Counted from the first letter of the stretch, positions 35,890-43,975 are shown. The stretch is DNA of 64,000 nt from Terriglobia bacterium (GCA_020072845.1 JAIQGF010000007.1:1-64000), one strand, 5' to 3'. A program made the numbers and translations. Notes: generated by a model from the letters alone, not told the origin.

Positions 35890-36252
35890 CTACGAAGCCT
35901 GCGCCGCCTCCGAAAACCCCGCCAACGCCTCGGCGAGCGTCGCAAACGTCGGCACGATCACGCTCATCCGCGTCAGTTGCAGCGTCTGGTCCACCACACC
36001 CGTCGCCCCGGCAAGCCGCAATTCTCCGCCCGCCCCTTTCACTTTCCCGGAGCACATCACCATGATGCCGACGCCGCTGCTGTCCATGTACTTCACCTTG
36101 GAAAGGTCGAAAACGATCCTGGTTTGCTTGCCGCGCACCAGCTCATCCACATCGGACTCGATCTGCTGGCAATCACGGCCCAGCGTGATCCGCCCCGTCA
36201 TCGCCAGCACGACAATATTTCCAACCGCCTTCTTCTCGATTTCCAGGATCAT
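35890..36252 (-). CDS. STAS-domain anti-sigma factor antagonist
   Basis: 120 aa, SpoIIAA/RsbV type. The phosphorylatable Ser motif DSSGVG (Ser58) and the strand IVFDLSKVKYM are conserved. Such proteins bind and inactivate an anti-sigma kinase when unphosphorylated. Neither the kinase nor a sigma factor is adjacent. The start was set at MILEIEKKAVG, since the preceding residues extend into the divergent region. Confidence 0.9.
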   Translation of the reverse strand: MILEIEKKAVGNIVVLAMTGRITLGRDCQQIESDVDELVRGKQTRIVFDLSKVKYMDSSGVGIMVMCSGKVKGAGGELRLAGATGVVDQTLQLTRMSVIVPTFATLAEALAGFSEAAQAS

Positions 36253-36426
36253 GATTTTCTCCGCGCGGTCGCGCCCCCACACCGCCTCGGCATGCTATGC
36301 CGCGACTGCCAACTCGTCAACGCCTGCGCTGCCTGTTGTACGCATTCTCGGCACTTGTCGTGGCGAGCGCCGCGAGGAATCTGCATTTCCCCGAGACTCG
36401 CGTACAATTCCCTCGCCCCCCACGCC

Positions 36427-37038
36427 ATGGATGCCGAATTAACCGTCGAACTCGCGGCTGGCGATCCCACGCTCGCCATTCCCTGGTCCTCCGACGACGG
36501 CCGCCTGCGCTACCATGACCTCAAGCGCCGCCCCGACCTGCTCCTCTATGTTGACGAGGCCAGCCGGTACCAGGAACTCGCCGAGTTCCTCGTCCAGATC
36601 AACTTGCCTGCCTCGCTGCTGCAATCCGCCAAGTGCGACGCCTGGTACAGCACCGAACTCAGCGAGCCGGAAGCCATCTACGGCGCTGCCGGCAAATTCG
36701 TCTCCTACGTGGATGTCTTCTTCGCCGCCGGCGGCCCGCGCTTCTCCTTCGACCAGCACGAGGAATTCGCCCGCCGCCTGATCAAGCTCCTGGGCCGTGC
36801 GCCGCAGATCTCCGCCGCCGCCGAGTTCATCGTCCGCCGCTGCTACTACGAGAACGCCGGCGAAAGCGGTGGGGCCGAACCGGCGAGCCACCGCGAGGGC
36901 TTTTACTTCACCTTTTACTTGTCGGCTTACGGCGACGACGAGCCCGACGCCCGCAAACGCTGGGGCATCGCCCTCAAGCTCATCGGCAACGCCATACTTC
37001 AGCTCTCCGTCGCCCGCCAGGTTACGGCTGCGGAATAA
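36427..37038 (+). CDS. hypothetical protein (203 aa)
   Basis: Soluble alpha/beta protein: MDAELTVELAAGDPTLAIPWSSDDGRLRYHDLKRRPDLLLYVDEA at the N terminus, ELSEPEAIYGAAGKFVSYVDVFF in the middle. Conserved Asp/Glu and Tyr occur but no known motif. It could be a polysaccharide- or nucleotide-processing homologue; no function assigned. It is divergent from the STAS gene, with 174 bp between. Confidence 0.65.
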   Translation: MDAELTVELAAGDPTLAIPWSSDDGRLRYHDLKRRPDLLLYVDEASRYQELAEFLVQINLPASLLQSAKCDAWYSTELSEPEAIYGAAGKFVSYVDVFFAAGGPRFSFDQHEEFARRLIKLLGRAPQISAAAEFIVRRCYYENAGESGGAEPASHREGFYFTFYLSAYGDDEPDARKRWGIALKLIGNAILQLSVARQVTAAE

Positions 37039-37150
37039 TTGAAATCGGAAGCAAGCTGTAAGAATCAAGGAGCGATACCAGGAAGTCAGGACCGGCCAGG
37101 CGAAAGCCGAAGGGCGACCGCCGATAGTTACTTGCAAACCGCTCCCGTTC

Positions 37151-37190
37151 GTCTTACTTCTTACTGCTGACCTTCTCTCGTCTGACTTTC
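37151..37190. repeat. degenerate heptad-period array
   Basis: CTTACTT, CTTACTG, CTGACCT, TCTCTCG, TCTGACT, just before the GGAGG ribosome binding site of the next gene. Related to the words at 37720-37759. Confidence 0.45.
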
Positions 37191-37200
37191 CGGAGGTTCC

Positions 37201-37581
37201 ATGGACGCGGACTCGGTTTCCGTTTCGGTTCGGCTGCAAAGCGCCACCAGTGAGTTGCACGAGGTTGAAACGTTGCTGGCTTCAGCCGATCTCGATGCCC
37301 GTATTCTTTCCGACTTCCGCGACGCCGTGAACCGGGTGCGCACCACGGCCTGGGCTACACAGCAGTACGCCGAGACCAAAGACACCGAGCGCGATCCCTC
37401 CAAGGTTCTTTCCATGCTCGCCGGAGAACGCGTCCGCGCTGCCTACCAGCTTTGCCGCGCCATCGGCCAGGACCTGGGCCGGCCCGACCTCCGCTTCCAA
37501 CCCGGCCAACTCCTTCAACTCCGTTCCGCTGCCCAGGACCTGTTGCAGCGCTTGAATGCCGTCATCGGCGACGGAAAGTGA
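37201..37581 (+). CDS. hypothetical helical protein (126 aa)
   Basis: Predicted all-helical (SATSELHEVETLLASADLDARILSDFRDAVNRVRTTAWATQQYAE). GGAGG lies 6 nt upstream of the ATG. Four-helix-bundle-like periodicity but no recognised family. The following 37582-37889 region holds only repeats and a tRNA fragment. Confidence 0.65.
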   Translation: MDADSVSVSVRLQSATSELHEVETLLASADLDARILSDFRDAVNRVRTTAWATQQYAETKDTERDPSKVLSMLAGERVRAAYQLCRAIGQDLGRPDLRFQPGQLLQLRSAAQDLLQRLNAVIGDGK

Positions 37582-37613
37582 TTGCGGAGCAGTGCGCGGA
37601 ACTGAGGCGGGGA

Positions 37614-37759
37614 GGAAGTCAGAATTGAGAATTCAGAATTAAGAAGTAAGAATTAAGAAGTGGGAATTGAGAAGCAAGAATTTAAGAGGTCAGAACCACG
37701 AAGTCAGAATCCCGTGGTTTTGCCAATTCTTACTTCTTACTTCTGACTTCTGACTTTGA
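37614..37759. repeat. long heptad-period array with inverted arm
   Basis: Left arm: AAGTCAG, AATTGAG, AATTCAG, AATTAAG, AAGTAAG, AATTAAG, AAGTGGG, AATTGAG, AAGCAAG, AATTTAAG, AGGTCAG, AACCACG, AAGTCAG. Right arm: AATTCTT, ACTTCTT, ACTTCTG, ACTTCTG, ACTTTGA. At about 13 units it is the longest array in the window and can pair with its right arm. Confidence 0.88.
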
Positions 37760-37761
37760 AG

Positions 37762-37785
37762 TGGCGGGCCCGGCGTGACTCGAAC
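37762..37785 (-). repeat. duplicate of the tRNA-Arg 3' end (24 bp), att-like
   Basis: The 24 bp TGGCGGGCCCGG + CGTGACTCGAAC are identical to 37890-37913, which is CCA, acceptor and T-arm of the tRNA gene. Identity stops abruptly at 37786. A direct repeat of a tRNA 3' end is the hallmark of an integration site; here the interval is only 104 bp and carries no gene. Confidence 0.7.
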
Positions 37786-37889
37786 TTGAGCCGCTTAGCA
37801 GGCGTGACGCCGCGCCGAGCGCAGCGAAGCGCGTCGGAGAGCCTGCTGGCGAAATCCTGAGCCGCAGGCGAAGGAACTCTTGAAAAACA

Positions 37890-37966
37890 TGGCGGGCCCG
37901 GCGTGACTCGAACACGCGACCCTCTGCTTAGAAGGCAGATGCTCTATCCGGCTGAGCTACGGGCCC
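37890..37966 (-). tRNA. tRNA-Arg (anticodon TCT)
   Basis: 77 nt with encoded CCA. Acceptor GGGCCCG / CGGGCCC, anticodon loop CTTCTAA (anticodon TCT), and T-arm GCGTGTTCGAGTCACGC all fold normally. Its last 24 nt are repeated at 37762-37785. Confidence 0.96.
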
Positions 37967-38055
37967 CGCTCATTATTGTACCCGGACTAGCCTCGGCGCT
38001 CACCCCACAGCCTCCGGCCCGTATCTCACTATCCACCGGTGGCGGCGGCAGGTTC

Positions 38056-38424
38056 TTAGGGTCTTCCCTGCCTTGAGTCTTGCCGAAGCGGAACCGTGCC
38101 AGGCGGGACTGCGCCACCTGTCGTCGTTCCCCGCAGACGCTGTACGCGGCGCTCCATCCCGTTCAGCACCACCCGCCACGTGTCAATCTCCAGTTCGAAC
38201 TGGTGCTTAAGCGGCGTCTGTGTGGTCTGCACGAACGCCAGGTTCATCTCCATTTGCCGCACCAGCGACTGCATCCGGGCGATGTCGTTGGTCAGGGCCT
38301 GGAGCTCCTGCTGGTCCACCGACGCCACCGGCGGACGACTCTCGCGCTTTTCCGTTGGCGCCTGCGCTACCGCCATCATCGCCACCATGCAAATTATCAC
38401 CACGCGCATCGTCATTATTCTCAT
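38056..38424 (-). CDS. hypothetical exported coiled-coil protein (122 aa)
   Basis: Signal peptide (MRVVIICMVAMMAVAQA) followed by an amphipathic helix (QQELQALTNDIARMQSLVRQMEMNLAFVQ) and a Gly/Pro-rich tail. Probably periplasmic; no domain recognised. GGGAG upstream supports the first ATG. Confidence 0.55.
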   Translation of the reverse strand: MRIMTMRVVIICMVAMMAVAQAPTEKRESRPPVASVDQQELQALTNDIARMQSLVRQMEMNLAFVQTTQTPLKHQFELEIDTWRVVLNGMERRVQRLRGTTTGGAVPPGTVPLRQDSRQGRP

Positions 38425-38429
38425 TTCTC

Positions 38430-38541
38430 ACTCCCGACTCGGGACTCGCGACTCGCGACTCGCATCTCGAAACTCGCAACCGGCATCTACTGCTCAGTGG
38501 CCCCTCCGGCCTGAGGACTGAAGACTGGAGACTGATGACTA
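38430..38541. repeat. heptad-period arrays (two words)
   Basis: 38436-38484: GACTCGG, GACTCGC, GACTCGC, GACTCGC, ATCTCGA, AACTCGC, AACCGGC. 38516-38541: GACTGAA, GACTGGA, GACTGAT, GACTACA. The second ends at the start of the decayed cupin-like gene. Confidence 0.8.
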
Positions 38542-38724
38542 CAAGGAGTCTACACGCCGCCCGCACCTGCTTCTTGGTCCTCGCCGTGACCGCCGCCGCG
38601 CCCGCATGCCGCCCGTGTCACCATCAATCTCCGCCCCGGCGAGGCCCGCTGGCTCCCCGCCGGGCTGCACAAGCTGCGCAACACCGGCGCCACCCCCGCC
38701 CGCTACGTGACCCTTGAGTTTTGA
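38535..38724 (+). pseudogene. decayed exported cupin-like protein
   Basis: Frame 1 gives a signal-peptide-like start (MTTRSLHAARTCFLVLAVTAAAPA). From about 38611 a different frame gives RVTINLRPGEARWLPAGLHKLRNTGATPARYVTLEF with a stop at 38722-38724, which resembles the C-terminal strands of a small cupin (PGE...WxPAGxH...NTGxxPARYVTLEF). A +1 frameshift and loss of the central part are inferred. No gene is seen in 38725-38962. Confidence 0.5.
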
Positions 38725-38962
38725 AGAAGAAAAAACGGTGGCGATGCGAAGCGGCTCACTCTGTGTAGTCGAACACTTCCGGATGCGGAATAGGTGATGA
38801 GTGTTCTCGACCGTTACCGCTTTGCCATTGTCCGGATAGGCCGTCATACGGCCGGAACCATGGCGAGCGTCGCCAGAACTGTGCGCGGACAGCTGCGAAT
38901 CGTTCGTCGGTCAGGACCGGAAGGCCGCAAGCATCGTGGGATGTTGTCCTAAGTTATGATCC

Positions 38963-39265
38963 TCACGCGTGAACGGGAGCTACCTGGTGAATCCGCCGTA
39001 CACGGATTTGCTTCTCACGCTTGCGGGTCTGGGCGATGTCATAGGAGGCTTGCATCCGCATGAGCGTGTCCATCTTCACTCCGAAAGCTTTCTCAATGCG
39101 GAGCGCCATATCGCCCGAAAGGTCAGCCTTGCCGTTTAGCAGGCTGGACAACGCGGGCCGGGAAACCTGAAGCGCGGTAGCCGCAGCCGTTACCGACAGG
39201 CCCGCAGGCCGGATGATTTCCGTCCGGATGAAATCCCCGGGATGAGGCGGGTTCTTCATGGGCAT
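38963..39265 (-). CDS. higA: HigA-type antitoxin (Xre HTH)
   Basis: 100 aa. NPPHPGDFIRTEIIRPAGLSVTAAATALQVSRPALSSLLNGKADLSGDMALRIEKAFGV is the VapI/HigA helix-turn-helix motif. It neutralises HigB and represses the operon. AAGGAG lies 8 nt before the ATG. It is downstream of the toxin gene, 19 bp away, the normal toxin-first order for higBA. Confidence 0.95.
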   Translation of the reverse strand: MPMKNPPHPGDFIRTEIIRPAGLSVTAAATALQVSRPALSSLLNGKADLSGDMALRIEKAFGVKMDTLMRMQASYDIAQTRKREKQIRVRRIHQVAPVHA

Positions 39266-39284
39266 GAGGCTTACTCCTTCTATC

Positions 39285-39575
39285 CTAGTGGTAGTCTTCC
39301 AGGTTTAAGTCGCAGATTTCGTACTCTGCGATGTCGATACGGAACGTCAGCCGGCGGTTACGGGTAACGCTGAGGCTCCATGTGGCCTTGCGGTCGCCGG
39401 TCAATGTGTGCGTCTTCCACGCTGGGAACGAGCGTAATTCCTCGGGGTCCTGCATATCATCGAGGAATGCCAGCATCTTGCGGAGCTTATCCACCGTATC
39501 AGGCGGAACGCCTCTCGCGATGTCCTCCGTGTAGAGCTTTTTCAGCCCCTTATGCACGAAGTTCCTTATTTTCAC
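39285..39575 (-). CDS. higB: HigB-type toxin (RelE-like mRNA interferase)
   Basis: 96 aa. VKIRNFVHKGLKKLYTEDIARGVPPDTVDKLRKMLAFLDDMQDPEELRSFPAWKTHTLTGDRKATWSLSVTRNRRLTFRI is a complete HigB/RelE-fold chain of normal length. It cleaves mRNA at the ribosome. The GTG start was chosen because the usual family start (xIxxFxHKGL) is directly there; an upstream extension reads into the REP-like element at 39632-39716. Confidence 0.93.
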   Translation of the reverse strand: MKIRNFVHKGLKKLYTEDIARGVPPDTVDKLRKMLAFLDDMQDPEELRSFPAWKTHTLTGDRKATWSLSVTRNRRLTFRIDIAEYEICDLNLEDYH

Positions 39576-39631
39576 CTGACAGACTGTAGCCCGTCGCTTA
39601 ACACTTGTCAACACACCATGCCAGCGCGCTT

Positions 39632-39716
39632 GGGGGCTGGCCCGCCCTTTCCCGCAACACCAATCTCGCGGTTGCCCCACCCTTGGCGCTCCCGGGTTTG
39701 GAGCGAGAGGGTGGGG
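39632..39716. repeat. REP-like compound element (outer arm + palindrome)
   Basis: GGGGGCTGGCCCGCCCTTTC (39631-39650) followed by CCCCACCCTTGGCGCTCC...GGAGCGAGAGGGTGGGG (39675-39716). Same order and spacing as the left flank of the RAYT gene (41361-41445). It lies just upstream of higB. Confidence 0.8.
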
Positions 39717-39759
39717 ATTTTGTCACACTCATCTGTGACTAAACCCTATTGACAGCGTT

Positions 39760-40015
39760 AACCAACTTCTTACAATGTAGGCAGCCGGATAGTCCGGCAC
39801 ACATCTGGGCTGCAAGGGCGGGCGACCTCCTTGCGGCCCTATATATTGTGGTCAGGTGTGGTCTTAGCTCTTTGACAACACTATATATTCGGTATTCCAG
39901 AAAACTCGGACGTAAGTTATTGATTCTACGTTCGACATCCTCGGTAACCGGGCGATTTCGCCGGGATACCGATGCGTAAGTTGTTTATTCTAATATGACG
40001 ACCGAGAAAACAGGG
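39760..40015. other. A+T-richer non-coding island with direct repeats
   Basis: The direct repeat CGTAAGTTATTGATTCTA / CGTAAGTTGTTTATTCTA (39911-39928 and 39975-39992) flanks a hairpin-like CGGTAACCGGGCGA...TCGCCGGGATACCG. CTATATATT occurs twice (39838 and 39879 region). No reading frame is convincing. Composition differs from the surrounding high-GC genes, so it may be acquired DNA. Confidence 0.5.
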
Positions 40016-40042
40016 GGGAGGGGGGTGGCTGCCGTCTAAGGT

Positions 40043-41062
40043 TTACTGATTGGTAATTTCGTGGAAGAACTCAATGATCTGGCGCTCTGCCCATCGGCCG
40101 TCCGAGCCGCTGTCCTCGCCTACAAACGCGCAATGTCCGCCGTGCTCGGTTTCGATGAAGCGCACCTGCGGGTTCGCCGCCAGCGCCGCCCGCGATTCGG
40201 GGAGGATGCGCACGAACGGGTCGTCCTGGGCGTGGATCACCAGCGTCGGCACCGCGATCCTTGGCACCAGCGGCGACGAGCTGGCGCGCCGGTAATAATC
40301 GTCAGCGCCGGTGAAGCCGCAGTAGCGCGCCGTCACTTGATCGTCGAAATCGCGCAGGCTGCGCATGGCGCGCAATCCGGGACGCCGAAAAATTTCAGGA
40401 AACAGCCGCGCCTTGCGTCCAACGCTCTGCCACAACGACAGCAGGAAGCGCCATTCGTAAATGCGGTTCGACCAGCGATGCAGTTCGGCGGCGCTCGCCG
40501 CCAGGTCCATGCCGGGACAAATCGCGGCGAAGGCCTTCACCTCGCGCGGCGCGGCGCTGCCCCACTCGCCGGCGAGCTTCAGCACCAGGTTGCCGCCCAT
40601 GGAAAAGCCGGCGATGGCGATCTGCGGCAGATGGTCCTTGGAGATGAGCTCGTTCACCACCGCGCCGACGTCGCCGGAGAGCCCGGAATGGTAGAGCGTA
40701 GGAGCAAGCTGCTCGGTGCCGCCGCAGTTGCGCACGTTCATGCGGACCACGTTCATGCCCGCCAGCCACGCCTTGCTGCCGGTGCCGATCACGTACGTGG
40801 ATTCGCTCGAGCCTTCCAGGCCGTGCACGATCACGACGGTCAGCGCACGGTCCTTTTGCCAGTGGCAGTCGCAGCGCACCTGCACGCCGTCGGCGACGGT
40901 GAAGAAGCGGCGTTCGGGCTCGGGCAGCAGGTTACGGCGCGGCAGGAAATGGCCGGCGAGGGTCTGGATGTGGCCGCCGCGCAGGCCGCGCCGCGGCACG
41001 AAATCATCGCGCCCGCGTGTGGGCGGCGGAGTTCCAGCGTTGTTGGATTCTTGCGCGGGCAC
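40043..41062 (-). CDS. YheT-family alpha/beta hydrolase
   Basis: 339 aa. The family signature RRGLRGGHIQTLAG is at the N terminus; the nucleophile elbow GFSMGG gives Ser154; the Asp and His are in VIHAQDDPFV and EHGGHCAFVG. YheT proteins (UPF0017/EMB8-like) are predicted esterases or acyltransferases acting on membrane-related lipids. Cytoplasmic. Its start is 67 bp from the divergent FmdB-like gene. Confidence 0.92.
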   Translation of the reverse strand: MPAQESNNAGTPPPTRGRDDFVPRRGLRGGHIQTLAGHFLPRRNLLPEPERRFFTVADGVQVRCDCHWQKDRALTVVIVHGLEGSSESTYVIGTGSKAWLAGMNVVRMNVRNCGGTEQLAPTLYHSGLSGDVGAVVNELISKDHLPQIAIAGFSMGGNLVLKLAGEWGSAAPREVKAFAAICPGMDLAASAAELHRWSNRIYEWRFLLSLWQSVGRKARLFPEIFRRPGLRAMRSLRDFDDQVTARYCGFTGADDYYRRASSSPLVPRIAVPTLVIHAQDDPFVRILPESRAALAANPQVRFIETEHGGHCAFVGEDSGSDGRWAERQIIEFFHEITNQ

Positions 41063-41128
41063 TTATAATTAATAGATGTAACGGACGAGGACAATTCTGC
41101 GTTTTTGCTAGTGCGAGCGCAATTCACT

Positions 41129-41320
41129 ATGCCCATCTTTGAATACATCTGCAAGGACTGCAAGAAGCCCTTCGAGGCGCTGATCATGGGTTCGCGCCAG
41201 GCCGAATGCCCGAGCTGCCATGGCCGCAACCTGGCGCAGCAGTTTTCGGTCTTCGCCGCCGGCGCGCCCCACTCCGGCGCTCCCGCCACGGCCGCGTGCG
41301 GCGCCAGCCCCTCCACTTGA
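41129..41320 (+). CDS. FmdB-family zinc-ribbon protein
   Basis: 63 aa. MPIFEYICKDCKKPFEALIMGSRQAECPSCHGRNL contains two CxxC pairs (Cys8/11 and Cys28/31) in the FmdB zinc-ribbon frame. The C-terminal half is Ala/Gly/Ser-rich. Paralogue of 30110-30274. It is followed by the left repeat of the RAYT unit. Confidence 0.85.
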   Translation: MPIFEYICKDCKKPFEALIMGSRQAECPSCHGRNLAQQFSVFAAGAPHSGAPATAACGASPST

Positions 41321-41360
41321 GGGCTCTCCCGCGGGCCGGGCGCCTGCTGCGTGGAATAAA

Positions 41361-41445
41361 GGGGGCTGGCCCACCCTTTCCGTCAGAAACAAATCCTGAG
41401 GTTGCCCCACCCTTGTCGCTCCCGATTTTGGAGCGACAGGGTGGG
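41361..41445. repeat. left REP-like compound repeat of the RAYT unit
   Basis: Outer arm GGGGGCTGGCCCACCCTTTC (41361-41380) and inner palindrome CCCCACCCTTGTCGCTCC / GGAGCGACAGGGTGGG (41405-41445). The right flank at 42036-42120 is the same pair in inverted orientation. Confidence 0.85.
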
Positions 41446-41500
41446 CATTTTCCGTCCTACATCACAGACACCGACCCTGATCGAGCGTTAGCCTCGTGGC

Positions 41501-42130
41501 ATGCCTTGGGGGCTGAAGCGTTACCAGCAGGCGCGCTGCCTGCACTTCATCACCTTCAGTTGTTACCGGCGCGAGCCGCTGCTGGCGACACCGCAGTCGC
41601 GGGACACCTTCGAAGCGGAACTGGAGCGGGTGCGGCGTTGGTACGGCTTTTACGTGAGCGGCTATGTGGTCATGCCCGAGCACGTGCATCTGCTGGTCAG
41701 CGAGCCGGAGCGGAAGCAGCTTTCGGTGGCGATCCAGATGTTGAAGCAGACGGTGTCGCGCAAGTTGCGCCGGCCCGGTGAGCGTCAGTTCTGGCAAACC
41801 CGCTACTATGACTTTCCCGTTTCCAGCGAGAAGAACCGCGTTGAGAAGCTGCATTACATACATTTCAATCCGGTCAAACGCGCCCTGGTGAAACGGCCCG
41901 ATGACTGGAAGTGGAGCAGTTTTCTTCATATCGCGACTGGGTGCGAGGTGGTAGTGGAAAATCGAGTCGCAGTGGACGGCGCGCAAGCGAGAGCGCATGG
42001 GCAATGCCTTACGGGTGGTGCGCCGTCAGGAACTACCCCACCCTGTCGCTCTAAGCCCAGGAGCGACAAGGGTGGGGCAACCCCAACAGTAGTTGCGGAG
42101 GAAAGGGTGGGCCAGCCCCCTTCCGATTAA
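41501..42130 (+). CDS. REP-associated tyrosine transposase (RAYT, Y1/IS200-like)
   Basis: 209 aa. HUH motif HVHLLV (His61, His63) after GYVVMPE, the helix LSVAIQMLKQTVSRKL, QFWQTRYYDFPV and the conserved block KLHYIHFNPVKRALV (candidate nucleophile Tyr118) are the signatures of TnpA-REP. Such enzymes nick REP hairpins and are thought to spread them. The last about 30 residues are encoded by the right REP-like repeat and are not conserved. The gene is bracketed by inverted REP-like repeats, so it forms a self-contained unit. Confidence 0.92.
   Translation: MPWGLKRYQQARCLHFITFSCYRREPLLATPQSRDTFEAELERVRRWYGFYVSGYVVMPEHVHLLVSEPERKQLSVAIQMLKQTVSRKLRRPGERQFWQTRYYDFPVSSEKNRVEKLHYIHFNPVKRALVKRPDDWKWSSFLHIATGCEVVVENRVAVDGAQARAHGQCLTGGAPSGTTPPCRSKPRSDKGGATPTVVAEERVGQPPSD
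42036..42120. repeat. right REP-like compound repeat of the RAYT unit
   Basis: Inner palindrome CCCCACCCTGTCGCTC / GAGCGACAAGGGTGGGG (42036-42077) and outer arm GAAAGGGTGGGCCAGCCCCC (42101-42120). It is the inverse of 41361-41445 and overlaps the 3' end of the RAYT reading frame. Confidence 0.85.
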
Positions 42131-42216
42131 GCGGGGTTTCATTTGTTCGCGGATCGAGTGCGTTCATGAGGAATTTTTCTCACAGGTAATTCAATCGCGG
42201 CTGCCTGCAGCAGGCG

Positions 42217-43797
42217 TTATCTTGCACGGTCATGCTGGCCGGGAGGGACGGGTTTCGGCCCGGTAATTAAATCGAAGTTGTCCGTGCGGAAAGGCGTGAC
42301 GGGGAGGCCGTCGTTTGAGAAGAGGTTGCACGCCGGATTGTCCGCCCAGGCGTAACGGACCGCGATGGGCTTTTCGACCTGCTCGCTCCACAACTCGACA
42401 GTGTTGCCGTCGAGAATCCTGCCCGTGGCCGGGTGCCATACTTTGTCCGGGCCGCAAATCGCGAAGCCGCGGGGTTCTTCAACATCAAAGGGCCGAAGTC
42501 GGCTGCCAAAACAATCGAAGGTAATCGTCGCCTTGTTCCCGGTGATAACGACACTCTTAAACTCGGGACTGCGATACGGCAATTTCATTCCGTAGTCCTT
42601 GACCAAGGCCCAGCGCACGAGGCGGGCGGCCACGTCATGCTTGTTGCGCGGGTGAATATTCTTGCCCTCACCAAGGTCGATGATGACGGCTTGGCCGGTA
42701 TTCGGCAATAGCATCGTTTTTGTCTGTGCCTCGCGGAGTTCCGCCCAGGCGCCGGGGTCGGGTCGCTCCGCTTTGTAGGCGGCCAGTTGCACCCAGTAGA
42801 ACGGGAAGTCTCCCTGCCCCCACTCTCTACGCCACTGCTCGATCAGGAAGGGGAAGAGGCTGGCGTATTCGTAAGACCGACCCGCATTGGCATTGGTCTC
42901 GCCCTGATACCAGATCACGCCCCTGAGTCCGTAACCGAGGGTCGGATGCACGACGCCTGCGAAAATATTGCCGGGCCGGGCATTGCCGGCGAGCCACTGC
43001 TGGGGCGAGAAGGGAGCGCGCGGCGGGGACTTCTTTTCCGCCTTCGCCTTTTCCTCGGCGGCTTTCCACGCCGTCATGGCGCGCTCGAAATCAGCCTTTC
43101 CTTTCTCGGACTGGAGTTCCGCCTCATGCTTTACCGTCGAGTCCATGAGCGGCTTGAAACGCGGGTCTTTTTCGAGCGACGCGCGACGTACCCAGGCTTC
43201 GGCGGCCGAGCCGCCCCACGCGTTGTCAATGAGACCCACCGGCACGTTGAGGATTTCGTGGAGGTAACGTCCAAAGAAAAAGCCCACCGCGCTGAACTTC
43301 CGAGCCGAGTCGGGCGTAGACGCTTGCCACTCGCCCTTGAAGTCATTCTGCAATTCCTGCGTGCCGACGCGCGGCACTGTGATGAGACGGATATTCGGCA
43401 GGTCCGACCGGGCGGCCTCAAGATCGCCGGTCCAGTCGTCGGCGAGAGTAAAGACCATGTTTGACTGGCCGGAGCACATCCACACTTCGCCGATGAGCAC
43501 GTCCTTTATCTCGCGCTTGGTGGAGCCGACAACGGTGAGCGTCTGGGGCGCGGCGTTGGCGGGCAGCGGCGCGAGCTTCACCGTCCACTTGCCGTCGTTG
43601 CCGGCCGTCGTGGAATAGGTTTGGCCGGCGAAGGACACGGTGATCTTCGTGCCGGGCGTGTCCCAGCCCCAGATGGGATTGGACTGCTTTTGTTGCAGAA
43701 CCATGTGGTCGCTGATGATGGCCGGAAGTCTAAGTTCCGCACGCAGAACGGTAACCCAGGCGAGCATCAGAAGGAGAACGGATAATCGTTTTATCAT
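42217..43797 (-). CDS. exported sialate O-acetylesterase family protein
   Basis: 526 aa with signal peptide (MIKRLSVLLLMLAWVTVLRA). SGNH hydrolase: nucleophile block GQSNM (Ser112), oxyanion residue in NAWGGSAAEAW, and GVIWYQGETNA with the conserved Gly/Asn positions; late DLGEGKNIHPRNKHDVAARL carries the Asp/His pair. The family removes acetyl groups from sialic acid and other carbohydrates in plant or host glycans. It has lower G+C than neighbours, stands alone next to the RAYT unit, and resembles Verrucomicrobia/Planctomycetes enzymes, suggesting horizontal acquisition. Periplasmic or exported. Confidence 0.9.
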   Translation of the reverse strand: MIKRLSVLLLMLAWVTVLRAELRLPAIISDHMVLQQKQSNPIWGWDTPGTKITVSFAGQTYSTTAGNDGKWTVKLAPLPANAAPQTLTVVGSTKREIKDVLIGEVWMCSGQSNMVFTLADDWTGDLEAARSDLPNIRLITVPRVGTQELQNDFKGEWQASTPDSARKFSAVGFFFGRYLHEILNVPVGLIDNAWGGSAAEAWVRRASLEKDPRFKPLMDSTVKHEAELQSEKGKADFERAMTAWKAAEEKAKAEKKSPPRAPFSPQQWLAGNARPGNIFAGVVHPTLGYGLRGVIWYQGETNANAGRSYEYASLFPFLIEQWRREWGQGDFPFYWVQLAAYKAERPDPGAWAELREAQTKTMLLPNTGQAVIIDLGEGKNIHPRNKHDVAARLVRWALVKDYGMKLPYRSPEFKSVVITGNKATITFDCFGSRLRPFDVEEPRGFAICGPDKVWHPATGRILDGNTVELWSEQVEKPIAVRYAWADNPACNLFSNDGLPVTPFRTDNFDLITGPKPVPPGQHDRAR

Positions 43798-43933
43798 GTC
43801 AGTGAATGTCCGAGGTTGGGAAGAACTGGAAAACTTCTAGGATGTTTTTGGTTCCTGGGTTGTCTTCTTTAGTTTCAATCGATTAGTTTGTCAAGTCCAA
43901 AAGCGTACAATCGCGTTTGTCCTCCGAATACGC

Positions 43934-43975
43934 TTCAACATTAAACTAGTTTCTGAATCTTCCTTGAACGTTAAA
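43934..43975. promoter_or_regulatory. two candidate MarR operators upstream of pirin
   Basis: TTCAACATTAAA (43934-43945) and TTGAACGTTAAA (43964-43975). A third match, TTCAATATTAAA, precedes the marR gene (45228-45239). The shared form TTSAAYRTTAAA is roughly palindromic, as expected for a MarR dimer. The surrounding 43798-43993 spacer is A+T-rich and has no gene. Confidence 0.5.
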
